Positions 1 to 6,982 of a stretch of 15,991 nt of DNA are shown here, piece by piece. Within the stretch, counting starts at the first letter, position 1, and every line of letters begins with the position of its first letter. Where the stretch lies: positions 1-15,991 of the forward strand of contig JAEYNZ010000105.1 of NCBI GenBank assembly GCA_023412195.1. Direction: 5' to 3'. The position numbers were made by a program, and so were the translations under genes. The notes beneath the pieces were generated by a model that searched no databases, was not told the origin of the DNA, and saw nothing but the letters and a program-made list of their open reading frames with translations. Origin of the DNA: Bacteroidota bacterium (GTDB lineage Bacteria; Bacteroidota; Bacteroidia; Bacteroidales; Prolixibacteraceae).

Positions 1-77
1 CTAACGCCAGTTTCAATATACTCCTGTACAACTTTTAACTTGAACTCGTCCGTGTAATGATTTACTTTCTTTTTCAT
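1..77 (-). CDS. IS3-family transposase OrfA, N-terminal fragment
   Basis: The minus strand from the ATG at 75-77 reads MKKKVNHYTDEFKLKVVQEY and then IETGV before the window edge. A short basic start followed by Y-T-x-E-F-K-x-K-V-V is the usual opening of the helix-turn-helix OrfA proteins of IS3-family elements, which bind the IS ends and join OrfB by frameshifting to make the active transposase. Only about 25 residues are visible, so the subgroup cannot be assigned and it is unknown whether the copy is intact. The call rests on N-terminal resemblance and the terminal-repeat-like leader upstream. Confidence 0.6.
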   Translation of the reverse strand, partial: MKKKVNHYTDEFKLKVVQEYIETGV

Positions 78-122
78 AATCCTGAAATCTGTTTATCTCT
101 TCTGTAAACTTATTTCAGGACA
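1..122 (-). mobile_element. 5' end of an IS3-like insertion sequence (runs off the left edge)
   Basis: Reading leftwards from base 122 the sequence starts TGTCCTGAAATAAG, i.e. TG at the tip as in IS3-family ends, followed 45 bp later by an ATG opening a transposase OrfA-like protein. An internal inverted match (CCTGAAAT at 82-89 against ATTTCAGG at 112-119) lies in the leader. The outer boundary at 122 is inferred from the TG tip; the other end and any target duplication lie outside the window, so the element cannot be called complete. Confidence 0.55.
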
Positions 123-129
123 AGTCATA

Positions 130-213
130 GCCCTGTGCCCTGTGCCCTGTGCTCTGTGCCCTATGCCCTATGCCCTATGCCCTATGCTCCATGCGCCTTG
201 CCCTCTGCTCTAT
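130..213. repeat. Heptamer tandem array (12 units) running into the 3' end of ackA
   Basis: Twelve consecutive 7-bp units are visible. On the minus strand they read AGRGCAN-like (AGAGCAG, AGGGCAA, GGCGCAT, GGAGCAT, four AGGGCAT, then AGGGCAC/AGAGCAC). On the plus strand the core is GCCCTAT or GCCCTGT. Bases 182-213 are simultaneously the last codons and stop of ackA. The same heptamer family recurs at 3659-3693, 4232-4262 and 4439-4452. Confidence 0.9.
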
Positions 214-1405
214 TAACCAGTTCAAACGTCTGGCGGGCAATTTCAAGTTCTTCGTTGGTGGGGATTACCAGGATCTTTGTTTTTCCGCCGTCAGCATTTA
301 TCTCCCTGATGTCATGGCTCCTGATGCTGTTCTTTTCGGGATCCAGGTTGATTCCGAAATATTCCATGTCATTACAGACCAGCTTCCTGACAAGAGTGTC
401 GTTTTCACCGATTCCTGCGGTAAAAACAATGGCATCCAGTCCGTTCATTGCAGCCGTGTAGTTCCCGATGAACTGTTTGATCCGGTAGGCATACATTTCA
501 TAGGCAAGTATTGCCTTCTGGTCGCCTTTGTAATAAAGTTCCTCAACATCGCGCATATCGCTGTGTCCGGTCAGTCCCAACATGCCGCTTTTTTTGTTGA
601 GCAGGGCGCTCACCTCTTCAACCGGGTAACCCTTTTGTTCCGCCAGGTAAAAAATAATGGAAGGATCGACACTCCCCGAACGGGTTCCCATGATCAGTCC
701 GTTCAATGGCCCTATTCCCATTGAAGTATCCACGCACGCACCGTTTTTTACAGCAGCCATCGATGCGCCGTTTCCCAGGTGTATCGTTATGATTTTTGAA
801 TCCTTTTTCCCCAGGTACCGGGCAGCTTTTTCAGAAACATATTTATGCGAGGTCCCATGAAATCCGTATTTGCGCAGCCCGAATTCCCTGTATAAACTTT
901 CAGGAATTGCGTAACGGTATGCAATTTCGGGCATGGTCTGATGAAATGCGGTATCAAAGACCCCAATCTGCCTTGCCTGGGGAAACACTTCCCCGGCCAC
1001 CTCAACACCGGTTAAATTCGCCGGATTGTGCAGGGGTGCCAGGGGAAACAACTCTTTCACCTTTGCCTTTACCTCGCCTGTTATTTCAACTGTCCGGGTA
1101 AACAGTTCGCCGCCGTGCACCAGCCGGTGGCCCACAGCCTGTATTTCCGACGGGTCGGATATGACACCGTACTCCTCGCTGGTAAGCAGTTCAGCCACCC
1201 GTTTTAATCCTGCAGTATGATCAGGAATGGGAAGTTCTTCCCGTGTTTTACGCTCATTCCCGTCAACAAATGCCTTGTGCCTGACGATACCGGTTTTCAG
1301 TCCGATCCGTTCTACAATCCCGACGGCAAGCGGATTTTCTGTGACCATGTCAATCAACTGGTATTTGATTGACGAACTTCCTGCATTCACTACCAATATG
1401 TTCAT
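182..1405 (-). CDS. ackA: Acetate kinase
   Basis: Cytoplasmic enzyme catalysing reversible phosphoryl transfer between acetyl phosphate/ADP and acetate/ATP, the last step of acetate fermentation. The 407-residue product has the full ASKHA signature: NAGSSSIKYQL at the N-terminus (N7), GHRLVHGG (R94), FDTAFHQTMP (D151), FHGTSHKYV (H183), GNGAS, TRSGSVDP (R242), FTAGIGEN and TNEELEIARQ (E385). Family length is about 400. It starts at ATG 1405, 32 bp downstream of the pta stop, so it is the second gene of a pta-ackA operon. Odd feature: the last eight or so residues (RAEGKAHGA) and the stop are encoded by a heptamer repeat array; acetate kinases usually end close to the preceding helix (ARQTFELVN). 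The tail is probably non-functional. Function is very secure. Confidence 0.97.
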   Translation of the reverse strand: MNILVVNAGSSSIKYQLIDMVTENPLAVGIVERIGLKTGIVRHKAFVDGNERKTREELPIPDHTAGLKRVAELLTSEEYGVISDPSEIQAVGHRLVHGGELFTRTVEITGEVKAKVKELFPLAPLHNPANLTGVEVAGEVFPQARQIGVFDTAFHQTMPEIAYRYAIPESLYREFGLRKYGFHGTSHKYVSEKAARYLGKKDSKIITIHLGNGASMAAVKNGACVDTSMGIGPLNGLIMGTRSGSVDPSIIFYLAEQKGYPVEEVSALLNKKSGMLGLTGHSDMRDVEELYYKGDQKAILAYEMYAYRIKQFIGNYTAAMNGLDAIVFTAGIGENDTLVRKLVCNDMEYFGINLDPEKNSIRSHDIREINADGGKTKILVIPTNEELEIARQTFELVNRAEGKAHGA

Positions 1406-1437
1406 CCTGAATTTTTAATTTTTTTTTAACCTGAACT

Positions 1438-3531
1438 TTAAATCCCTTCCTGGGCCTGAATGGCTGTCAGTACGACCGTATTGAAAATATCTTCCACCGT
1501 GCAGCCCCGGCTCAAGTCGTTTACCGGTTTGTTCAATCCCTGCAGCATGGGCCCTATGGCCAGTGCCCCGGTTTCGCGCTGGACAGCCTTATATGTATTG
1601 TTCCCCGTATTCAGATCAGGAAAAATGAGTACACTGGCCCTGCCTGCCACTTCAGAATGGGGCATTTTGCTCCGTGCGACACCCGGGTCAACGGCTGCAT
1701 CGTACTGGATCGGCCCTTCGATTTTCAAACCGGGACGCATGGCTTTTGCCTTTTGGGTGGCTTCGCGCACTTTGTCCACTTCTATGCCGCTGCCTGATGT
1801 TCCCGAGGAGTATGACAACAGGGCTACTTTGGGTTCAATTCCAAAAGCTTTGGCCGAGTCGGCCGAAGAAATTGCAATTTCAGCAAGCTGATCTGCATTG
1901 GGATTTACAACCACTGCACAGTCGGCAAACACAGAAACATGGTCATCGAGGCACATAAAAAAGCAGGATGACACGGTTGAAACGCCGGGGCGGGTTTTTA
2001 TGAACTGGAGTGCCGGGATAATGGTGTGGGCCGTTGTGTGGGCTGCACCTGATACCATTCCGTCGGCCAGTCCCTTGTAAACCATCATTGTCCCGAAATA
2101 CGAAACATCGGCAAGGGCATCACGGGCCATTTCTTCGTGGATGTTTTTATGTTTCCGCAGTTCGTAATATGTTTTCCAGAAATCCTCGTAGAGTTCAGAT
2201 TCGGCCGGATCTATGATTTTCAGGTTTCCGTTCAGCAAAATTCCTGACTTGGCAGCCACTGCATGAATCTCCTCTTTCTTTCCGAGCAGGGTGATGTCAA
2301 CCACATTCTGGTCGACCAGGCTTGCGGCAGCCTGAAGGATCCTCTGATCGGTGCCTTCCGGTAAAACAATATGTTTTTTGCTGGCTTTTGCCTTTGAGAC
2401 CAGGCTGTACTGAAACATATGCGGGGTTACCACACTGGTTTTAAACCTGCGGAACTTTTTGATCAGAAAGGCAGGGTCGGTATATTTATCAAATGCAGAT
2501 ATGCTTAATTCTATTTTTTTCGTAAATGCAGGCCTTATTTTCGGATACACATCCATAATTTTCCGGGCGGCAAGGTAGGTGGCATCTTCAACCAGGATCA
2601 TGGGGACAATGCCGGGCAACCCTTCAATGAGTTTCATCACCGGTTTTTCAACCGGGATTCCTCCGGTAAGTATAATGCCCGCTATTGACGGATAATTCGT
2701 TGACATATTTACCTGAAGCGCCCCAAGGATAATATCAGCACGGTCGCCGGGCGTAATAACCAGGCTGTTATCGGTCAGGCGGTCAAGGAAATTCGGGAGC
2801 TGCATGGCACCTACGCCAATAGAATCCACCCGGTTATTGAGCAACGATTCCCCCAGCAGTATTTCCCCGCCGATTTCTTCATAGATTTCCCTGACGGTAG
2901 GGCTGGCCAGTTTTTTCACTTCCGGGATGATCTCAATCACCGTATTTCGCGGAATGACCAGTTGCAGCTCATTTTTCATTGTCTGCATGTGCTCTTCAGG
3001 AACCCTGTTCATAAATACCGCCTGAACGATAACGTCCTTGTCGGAATAGGCTTTTACAGCAAGGCCCAGGTTTGAAACAGCATCTTTGATTTCCTTATCC
3101 TTTGCAGAACTAACAAGTATGGTTGGCAGCGAAAGGTTTCTGGCAATCTCCACATTCAGGTCAAATTCAATTTCCACCCCCTTCCCTTCGAAATCGGAGC
3201 CGTCAACCAGCACCACGTCGCACTTTTTTTCAATTGCCTTGTACTGCTCTATGATTTTTTCAATGAGCCGGGCTTCCTGTCCGCGGTTTTTGTATTTAAT
3301 AACCTGCGACATGGTGAATCCATAGGCTTCCTTGTATTCCATGTCGAGATTGAAATAGGAGAGCATAGTCTCGATGAGGTTATCGTGCTTTCCGGCCGGA
3401 TAATCGCTTATTATTGGCCGGAAATAGCCGACCTTGCTTACCTTGGAAAGGATTAGCTGCATGATTCCAAGAGATACGAGCGATCTTCCGGTTCTTCTTT
3501 CGGTATTTGTGATGTAAATGCCTTTGTTCAT
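1438..3531 (-). CDS. pta: Phosphate acetyltransferase, long form with DRTGG domain
   Basis: Converts acetyl-CoA plus phosphate to acetyl phosphate and CoA, feeding AckA encoded just downstream. From ATG 3531 the protein is 697 residues, the normal length for the long Pta class. Order of parts: a BioD/CobQ-like N-terminal domain with a degenerate P-loop (ITNTERRTGRSLVSLG, about 4-20), a DRTGG domain (about 215-325), and the catalytic PTA_PTB domain (about 374-690) with RPGVSTVSSCFF, SYSSGTSGSG and PDLNTGNNTYKAV. The reading frame stays open to 3972, but that 147-codon extension crosses a heptamer array and a dispersed repeat (giving the repeat-derived peptide PACRQAGRG), so I reject it and start at MNKGIYITN. 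A good promoter lies about 100 bp upstream. Confidence 0.95.
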   Translation of the reverse strand: MNKGIYITNTERRTGRSLVSLGIMQLILSKVSKVGYFRPIISDYPAGKHDNLIETMLSYFNLDMEYKEAYGFTMSQVIKYKNRGQEARLIEKIIEQYKAIEKKCDVVLVDGSDFEGKGVEIEFDLNVEIARNLSLPTILVSSAKDKEIKDAVSNLGLAVKAYSDKDVIVQAVFMNRVPEEHMQTMKNELQLVIPRNTVIEIIPEVKKLASPTVREIYEEIGGEILLGESLLNNRVDSIGVGAMQLPNFLDRLTDNSLVITPGDRADIILGALQVNMSTNYPSIAGIILTGGIPVEKPVMKLIEGLPGIVPMILVEDATYLAARKIMDVYPKIRPAFTKKIELSISAFDKYTDPAFLIKKFRRFKTSVVTPHMFQYSLVSKAKASKKHIVLPEGTDQRILQAAASLVDQNVVDITLLGKKEEIHAVAAKSGILLNGNLKIIDPAESELYEDFWKTYYELRKHKNIHEEMARDALADVSYFGTMMVYKGLADGMVSGAAHTTAHTIIPALQFIKTRPGVSTVSSCFFMCLDDHVSVFADCAVVVNPNADQLAEIAISSADSAKAFGIEPKVALLSYSSGTSGSGIEVDKVREATQKAKAMRPGLKIEGPIQYDAAVDPGVARSKMPHSEVAGRASVLIFPDLNTGNNTYKAVQRETGALAIGPMLQGLNKPVNDLSRGCTVEDIFNTVVLTAIQAQEGI

Positions 3532-3550
3532 ACCATTAAAAATGTTTGTT

Positions 3551-3615
3551 ACTGAGCAGGTGGACTGGAGCCACCAGCTCAAGTATGAAATCTGCATGTA
3601 ATTTGTTTTACATGC
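3551..3615 (-). promoter_or_regulatory. Two hairpins in the pta leader
   Basis: Between the predicted start of transcription (about 3630) and the pta ATG lie two inverted repeats. The first is GCATGTAA at 3594-3601 with TTACATGC at 3608-3615, a perfect 8-bp stem. The second is a two-part stem: TGAGC 3553-3557 with GCTCA 3577-3581, and GGTGG 3559-3563 with CCACC 3571-3575. The second one recurs in diverged form at 8584-8620, so it may be a dispersed element rather than a dedicated pta regulator. A regulatory role is inference. Confidence 0.45.
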
Positions 3616-3636
3616 CCGTTTCATGTTAGAAGCGTG

Positions 3637-3666
3637 CAAAGTTAATAATCCTTTTCGAAGAGCAAA
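3637..3666 (-). promoter_or_regulatory. Probable promoter of pta-ackA (Bacteroidetes sigma type)
   Basis: On the minus strand TTTG (complement of 3663-3666) is followed after 18 bp by TAACTTTG (complement of 3637-3644), matching the Bacteroidetes -33 TTTG and -7 TAnnTTTG boxes. Transcription would start near 3630, giving a leader of about 100 nt. The -33 box is supplied by a unit of the adjacent heptamer array. Confidence 0.6.
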
Positions 3667-3693
3667 GAGCAGAGGGCAGGGAGCAGAGCGCAA
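3659..3693. repeat. Heptamer array, 5 units
   Basis: Plus strand reads AGAGCAA, AGAGCAG, AGGGCAG, GGAGCAG, AGCGCAA, the same AGRGCAN family as the array at 130-213 but in the opposite orientation. It lies immediately upstream of the pta -7 box and includes the likely -33 box. Confidence 0.8.
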
Positions 3694-3714
3694 AGGTGGT
3701 GTGTTGAATGAAAT

Positions 3715-3955
3715 ATTACACGAATTTGGACGAATTGCGCGAATCCCGATAGCTATCGGGACGGGGGGCGGATGCCAGAAAAGCTTCAAGCCTTTAGTCT
3801 CAAGCTTCAAGTGGAACGGCAGCAGTGTGTTGAATGACTTCGGCGCCCTCACCCCATCCGGCTGGCGCCGGATTGCCCCTCTCCCTGCCTGACGGCAGGC
3901 AGGCATATAGAGAGGGGCGGGGTTTGCGGAAAATATGGTGTTTTGTTGTACAATA
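3715..3955 (+). repeat. Dispersed intergenic repeat of about 240 bp, copy 1
   Basis: Alignable along its whole length with 5672-5910, from ATTACACGAATT to TTTTGTTGTACAATA. It contains in order: the 18-bp perfect palindrome TCCCGATAGCTATCGGGA (3744-3761); a hairpin ATCCGGC (3856-3862) with GCCGGAT (3867-3873); an outer stem CCCCTCTC (3876-3883) with GAGAGGGG (3910-3917); and, inside it, CCTGCC-TGAC-GGCAGG. No plausible protein is encoded. Both copies have the same orientation and lie upstream of a leftward gene (here pta). Confidence 0.85.
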
Positions 3956-3991
3956 TGATGAATGTTGGGCAATTAAACGGAGGTTTTTGAA

Positions 3992-4074
3992 ATTGACCGG
4001 GTGACTATTACTGCAATGAAATGCATTATTCCATTGACCGTACCATCGTTGTTCAGGAAAGTCACCCGGTCAAT
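3992..4074. repeat. 83-bp element bounded by 15-bp perfect inverted repeats
   Basis: ATTGACCGGGTGACT at 3992-4006 is exactly inverted at 4060-4074. Inside lies a weaker nested inverted repeat beginning CAATG (4013-4017) and ending CATTG (4032-4036). The size and perfect ends would fit a very small non-autonomous transposable element or a structured RNA; no flanking direct repeat is obvious. I cannot identify it. Confidence 0.6.
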
Positions 4075-4138
4075 AGTTGCCCCTGGAAAGCTTTAGCCAC
4101 ATTTTTTTTACTGTCACACCTTTTAAAAGCGGGAAAAT

Positions 4139-4193
4139 GGGGCTAAAGCCCCGCTGTATGATGAGCCCGGTGACCGTTGGCTGAAGCCAACGG
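4139..4193. repeat. Pair of short perfect hairpins
   Basis: GGGGCT-AA-AGCCCC at 4139-4152 and CCGTTGGCT-GA-AGCCAACGG at 4174-4193. Both are perfect palindromic stems with two-base spacers, a form I recall as common in Bacteroidetes intergenic regions. Together with the other repeats they fill the gene-free stretch 3532-4452, in which I see no coding capacity. Confidence 0.65.
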
Positions 4194-4231
4194 CAATGCA
4201 GGAGGTGCTGGATCTGGTGCAGGTGTTGATA

Positions 4232-4262
4232 GCCCTTAGCCCCCTGCTTTTTGCTCCCTGCG
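4232..4262. repeat. Degenerate heptamer array remnant
   Basis: Minus strand reads GCGCAGG, GAGCAAA, AAGCAGG, GGGCTAA: about four decayed units of the AGRGCAN heptamer family. Periodicity is clear only for the first three units. Confidence 0.45.
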
Positions 4263-4383
4263 CGGGAAGTTCATGTGGTTTATGTTGTACTGGGGCAAGT
4301 TTGGTACGGACAACCATCCCGGGGGCTCAGCTGCAGAGCAGCGAAATCTTTGTAGCAATGAGAGGAAAGAGACAGGAACCGAA

Positions 4384-4396
4384 GGTGCATAGCACC
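4384..4396. repeat. Short hairpin GGTGC-ATA-GCACC
   Basis: A perfect 5-bp stem with a three-base loop in the 3' flank of the DUF4143 gene. It resembles hairpins that recur between Bacteroidetes genes (established only from memory). It could act in transcript 3'-end formation for the leftward gene, but there is no T-tract to support a terminator. Confidence 0.35.
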
Positions 4397-4438
4397 GTAA
4401 TATTAAATGCTATTGAATGTTTTAATTTGGGTTAGAGA

Positions 4439-4452
4439 AGAGCAGGGAGCAG
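4439..4452. repeat. Two heptamer units abutting a stop codon
   Basis: AGAGCAG then GGAGCAG on the plus strand, same family as at 130-213. The second unit ends at 4452, the base next to the stop codon of the DUF4143 gene (4453-4455). This repeats the ackA situation, in which an array lies on the 3' end of a gene. Confidence 0.6.
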
Positions 4453-5607
4453 TTATTCCACCTTTATCAGATTTAGCTGATGCAGGGGGACCACTGTGAC
4501 GGAGTTGCTTCTTTTTTGGACCATATCACCACCATATACCACATAACCACCGGAATGCTGTGTTAGTTTGTGCCAGTAGCTGATACCTTTGAAAAACTCT
4601 CCGGTAATCGTCTGCCCTGATTTTATTTCAACCGGTATATGGGAATTTTGCTGACGGATCAGCAAATCGATTTCGTTTCCGGTGTTATCCCGCCAGAAGA
4701 ACAAGTTGTTTGATTTTCCTTTGTTGTACAATCTTTTAAGAAAGTCAATGATGACAAGGTTTTCAAAAAGGCTTCCCCTGAACGGGTGGATATTGATCTG
4801 GGCCATGTTTTCCACTCCCATCAGGGCGGTGGCAAGGCCTGTATCATAGAAGTAAAGTTTGGGCATTCTTACAATCCGTTTATTGAAATTTTCATGATAC
4901 GGCTGCAGGCGGAATGCAATGAAACTTGCTTCCAGCACTCCAATCCATGAACTGATTGTTTTTACATCCACACCGGTTTCGGAAGCCAGACTGCTCATGT
5001 TAAGCAGCTGTCCGGTGCGGCCTGCACACAAACGGAGAAAACGTTCGAATGTATAAAGGTCGGCAATGTTTTTTAAAAGGCGGACATCGCGCTCCACAAA
5101 GGTACGGATATAGTTGGAATAATATTTTCCGGGATGAAGGTCCTGTTTCCAGATGGCAGGATATCCGCCGGATAATAAAAGCTTGTCGGCCGGATGTCCG
5201 GAGGCATTGATTTCGGAGAGTGTCAACGGCAGCAGGAAGAGGTAGGCAACCCTTCCGGCAAGGCTTTGGGAGATATTTTCATGAAGCAGAAAATTGTTTG
5301 ACCCGGTTAAAATAAAGTGTCCGTTCTGTTGACTGTCATCCAATACCTGCTGGAGATATGAAAACAGTTCAGGTGCGCGTTGTACTTCATCGAGTATGGC
5401 TCCATTGGGATAATTGGATAAAAATCCCCTGGGATCTTCCATTGCAAACTGCCTGGTATCGGGGTTTTCGAGATTTGCATAGGGTTTATCAGGAAAAGTT
5501 GCCCTGACAAGGGTAGTTTTGCCCGACTGCCTGGGACCTGTGACTGCAACAGCTTTAAACTGCGCAGCCAGTGCTTTTAATTCCTGTTCAGCCTCACGTT
5601 TTATCAT
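4453..5607 (-). CDS. AAA-family ATPase with C-terminal DUF4143 domain
   Basis: A 384-residue protein of the AAA_14/DUF4143 family, very common in Bacteroidetes and archaea and of unsettled function. Visible parts: Walker A GPRQSGKTT (24-32); Walker B AILDEVQ (D73, E74); sensor-1-like LTGSNNF (100-106); a helix-turn-helix-like segment around 201-223 (SSLASETGVDVKTISSW); the DUF4143 mark LYFYDTGLATAL (251-262); and a PD-(D/E)xK nuclease-like C-terminus, NEIDLLI (D314) followed by VEIKSG (E327, K329). Length is as expected and all key residues are present. It is a single-gene unit flanked by repeats, with a large palindrome four bases before its ATG. Suggested roles for the family (toxin-antitoxin-like or genome-maintenance) are unproven. 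Confidence 0.9.
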   Translation of the reverse strand: MIKREAEQELKALAAQFKAVAVTGPRQSGKTTLVRATFPDKPYANLENPDTRQFAMEDPRGFLSNYPNGAILDEVQRAPELFSYLQQVLDDSQQNGHFILTGSNNFLLHENISQSLAGRVAYLFLLPLTLSEINASGHPADKLLLSGGYPAIWKQDLHPGKYYSNYIRTFVERDVRLLKNIADLYTFERFLRLCAGRTGQLLNMSSLASETGVDVKTISSWIGVLEASFIAFRLQPYHENFNKRIVRMPKLYFYDTGLATALMGVENMAQINIHPFRGSLFENLVIIDFLKRLYNKGKSNNLFFWRDNTGNEIDLLIRQQNSHIPVEIKSGQTITGEFFKGISYWHKLTQHSGGYVVYGGDMVQKRSNSVTVVPLHQLNLIKVE

Positions 5608-5611
5608 TTTT

Positions 5612-5648
5612 CTTTACAATATTGGAATCCAATTCCATATTTGTAAAG
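5612..5648 (-). promoter_or_regulatory. 37-bp palindrome in the DUF4143 leader
   Basis: The plus strand reads CTTTACAATATTGGAATC then CAATTCCATATTTGTAAAG, a nearly perfect palindrome with one offset base in each arm. It ends four bases before the start codon. On the minus strand TATCTTTA, one mismatch from TAnnTTTG, overlaps its upstream edge. It could be an operator for a dimeric repressor or a translation-blocking RNA hairpin. Confidence 0.6.
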
Positions 5649-5671
5649 ATAATTAAATTATATGAATAGAA

Positions 5672-5910
5672 ATTACACGAATTAAGACGAATTGCGCGAA
5701 TCCCGATAGCTATCGGGACGGTGGGTGGCAGCCAGAAAAGCTTCAAGCCTTAGTCTCCAGCTGCAAGTGGATCGGTGGCAGTGCGTTTAATGGTTGCGGT
5801 GTCCTCACCCCATCCGGCTGAAGCTGGATTGCCTTTCTCCCTGCCTGACGGCAGGCAGGCAAAATGAGAGGGGCGGGACTTCCGGAAAATTGATATTTTG
5901 TTGTACAATA
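5672..5910 (+). repeat. Dispersed intergenic repeat of about 240 bp, copy 2
   Basis: Second copy of the element at 3715-3955, same orientation and again upstream of a leftward gene. It keeps the 18-bp palindrome TCCCGATAGCTATCGGGA (5701-5718), hairpin ATCCGGC (5812-5818) with GCTGGAT (5823-5829), outer stem CCTTTCTC (5832-5839) with GAGAGGGG (5866-5873), and the inner CCTGCC-TGAC-GGCAGG. Each arm difference from copy 1 is a C-to-T change that leaves a G-U pair in plus-strand RNA. Confidence 0.85.
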
Positions 5911-6155
5911 AGCCACTAGCTACTAGCTTCCTGCCTAGCTGCCAGCCACGTTCTGGCTTACTATAAATATTGCCCGGGGACCGGTTTTAATGTGTTCCCC
6001 CATAAGTGTTCAACTGGCAGAAGAAAGTTCCGCAGAAGCCATTTAAATGACGTCTGGAAGGAATTTAGCACAGGATGTCTGGCAGGTTTTTTTATTAAAG
6101 AGAAGGGGAAAGGTAAAGAAAAGAAGGGGAAGGGTAATTTTTGGAATCCCTTATT
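5911..6155. other. Gene-free stretch without recognised features
   Basis: Holds a CTAGCT-rich segment (about 5914-5945) and a purine-rich tract (6098-6135). No frame looks coding on either strand. The minus strand just after the following gene has a weak AAGGG...CCCTT stem that might help end its transcript, without a convincing T-run. Confidence 0.4.
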
Positions 6156-6800
6156 TTAAATGTTCTTCTGCTGGCCTATTAATAACATAGAGAAATCATA
6201 TACATCCTTGATTTCTATTACCTCGTTATTTATTTTTATGATTCCGGCAGAAATAAATTCGATCTGGTCATCTGTTATTTCAGGATTATAATATTTGATG
6301 AAATTCCTGATGTAATGTTCTATTACCTGTGGAATTAACAGGCCTGTTTCAACGTATGCTTCCACGGCTTTCTGATTGATGGTTTTGATAACGGCATCTT
6401 TTACATGGTTCAGATCCGCTATTAATCCATCCCATATCGTTTCTTCAGAAAATAACCCACCCGGTTCATGATAATAATATCCGTCCACTTTCGAAAAGCG
6501 ATGGAGCGGAGGGATTCTCATTAATCCGTACATCAAACCATAAATGCTATCCATCATCGCAACAGTGCCAAAATAATGATTTTCATGTGTAATACTGTTT
6601 GGCCGGAATAGCTCATATATGCGGGCAAAGCGGTCCATTGCAATAACAAGTTCATATTTATTGTATGAGCCGGTTTTCGCTTTCCTCAGCACAAATAACA
6701 GGTTTTCAAGTGACTCATAACGTTTCTCCTTGTCATACGCATAGGCAAATACCTCGTTTTGCAGGATGGCAGATGCAAGTTCATTGTGATATTTATCCAT
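6156..6800 (-). CDS. Hypothetical protein, 214 residues
   Basis: No family recognised. From ATG 6800 the protein is 214 residues, soluble, rich in aromatic and charged residues and probably mainly helical. Examples are KEKRYESLENLLFVLRKA, an M/Y-rich segment (VAMMDSIYGLMYGLMRIPPL) and a C-terminal IIKINNEVIEIKDVYDF. No signal peptide or membrane span is seen. The frame stays open to a TTG at 6872, which would give 238 residues; I prefer the ATG because the extra 24 residues (starting LITLTIQKF) look less conserved in character and TTG starts are rare here. It may share a transcript with the small ORF at 6983-7123. It could be a chance survivor of an older locus, but the composition is clearly protein-like. 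Confidence 0.7.
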   Translation of the reverse strand: MDKYHNELASAILQNEVFAYAYDKEKRYESLENLLFVLRKAKTGSYNKYELVIAMDRFARIYELFRPNSITHENHYFGTVAMMDSIYGLMYGLMRIPPLHRFSKVDGYYYHEPGGLFSEETIWDGLIADLNHVKDAVIKTINQKAVEAYVETGLLIPQVIEHYIRNFIKYYNPEITDDQIEFISAGIIKINNEVIEIKDVYDFSMLLIGQQKNI

Positions 6801-6982
6801 TGGTTGGGTAAAGTTTAAAGTTCTTCTATGATTTAATTTTATAGTGAATTTTTGGATGGTTAATGTTATCAAATTGTATTCAAATTTTCTTAAGTGAACC
6901 CTTTAGGTTCAGGACTTACTCTTTCAATAAAAATTTCGACTTACGGCAAAGTTGAACAGTTGAAGATTGTTGCCAAGTCTTT

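Noticed and set aside
149..724. Plus-strand ORF of 191 codons opposite ackA
   Set aside because: Antisense shadow of ackA, opening in the heptamer array, with no protein-like features.
3532..3972. N-terminal extension of pta by 147 codons
   Set aside because: It passes through the promoter, a heptamer array and the dispersed repeat, and gives repeat-type peptide (PACRQAGRG); Pta family N-termini match the ATG at 3531.
6801..6872. TTG-initiated extension of the 214-residue hypothetical protein
   Set aside because: The upstream start is TTG and not ATG; the ATG at 6800 is a simpler start. The extension cannot be fully excluded.
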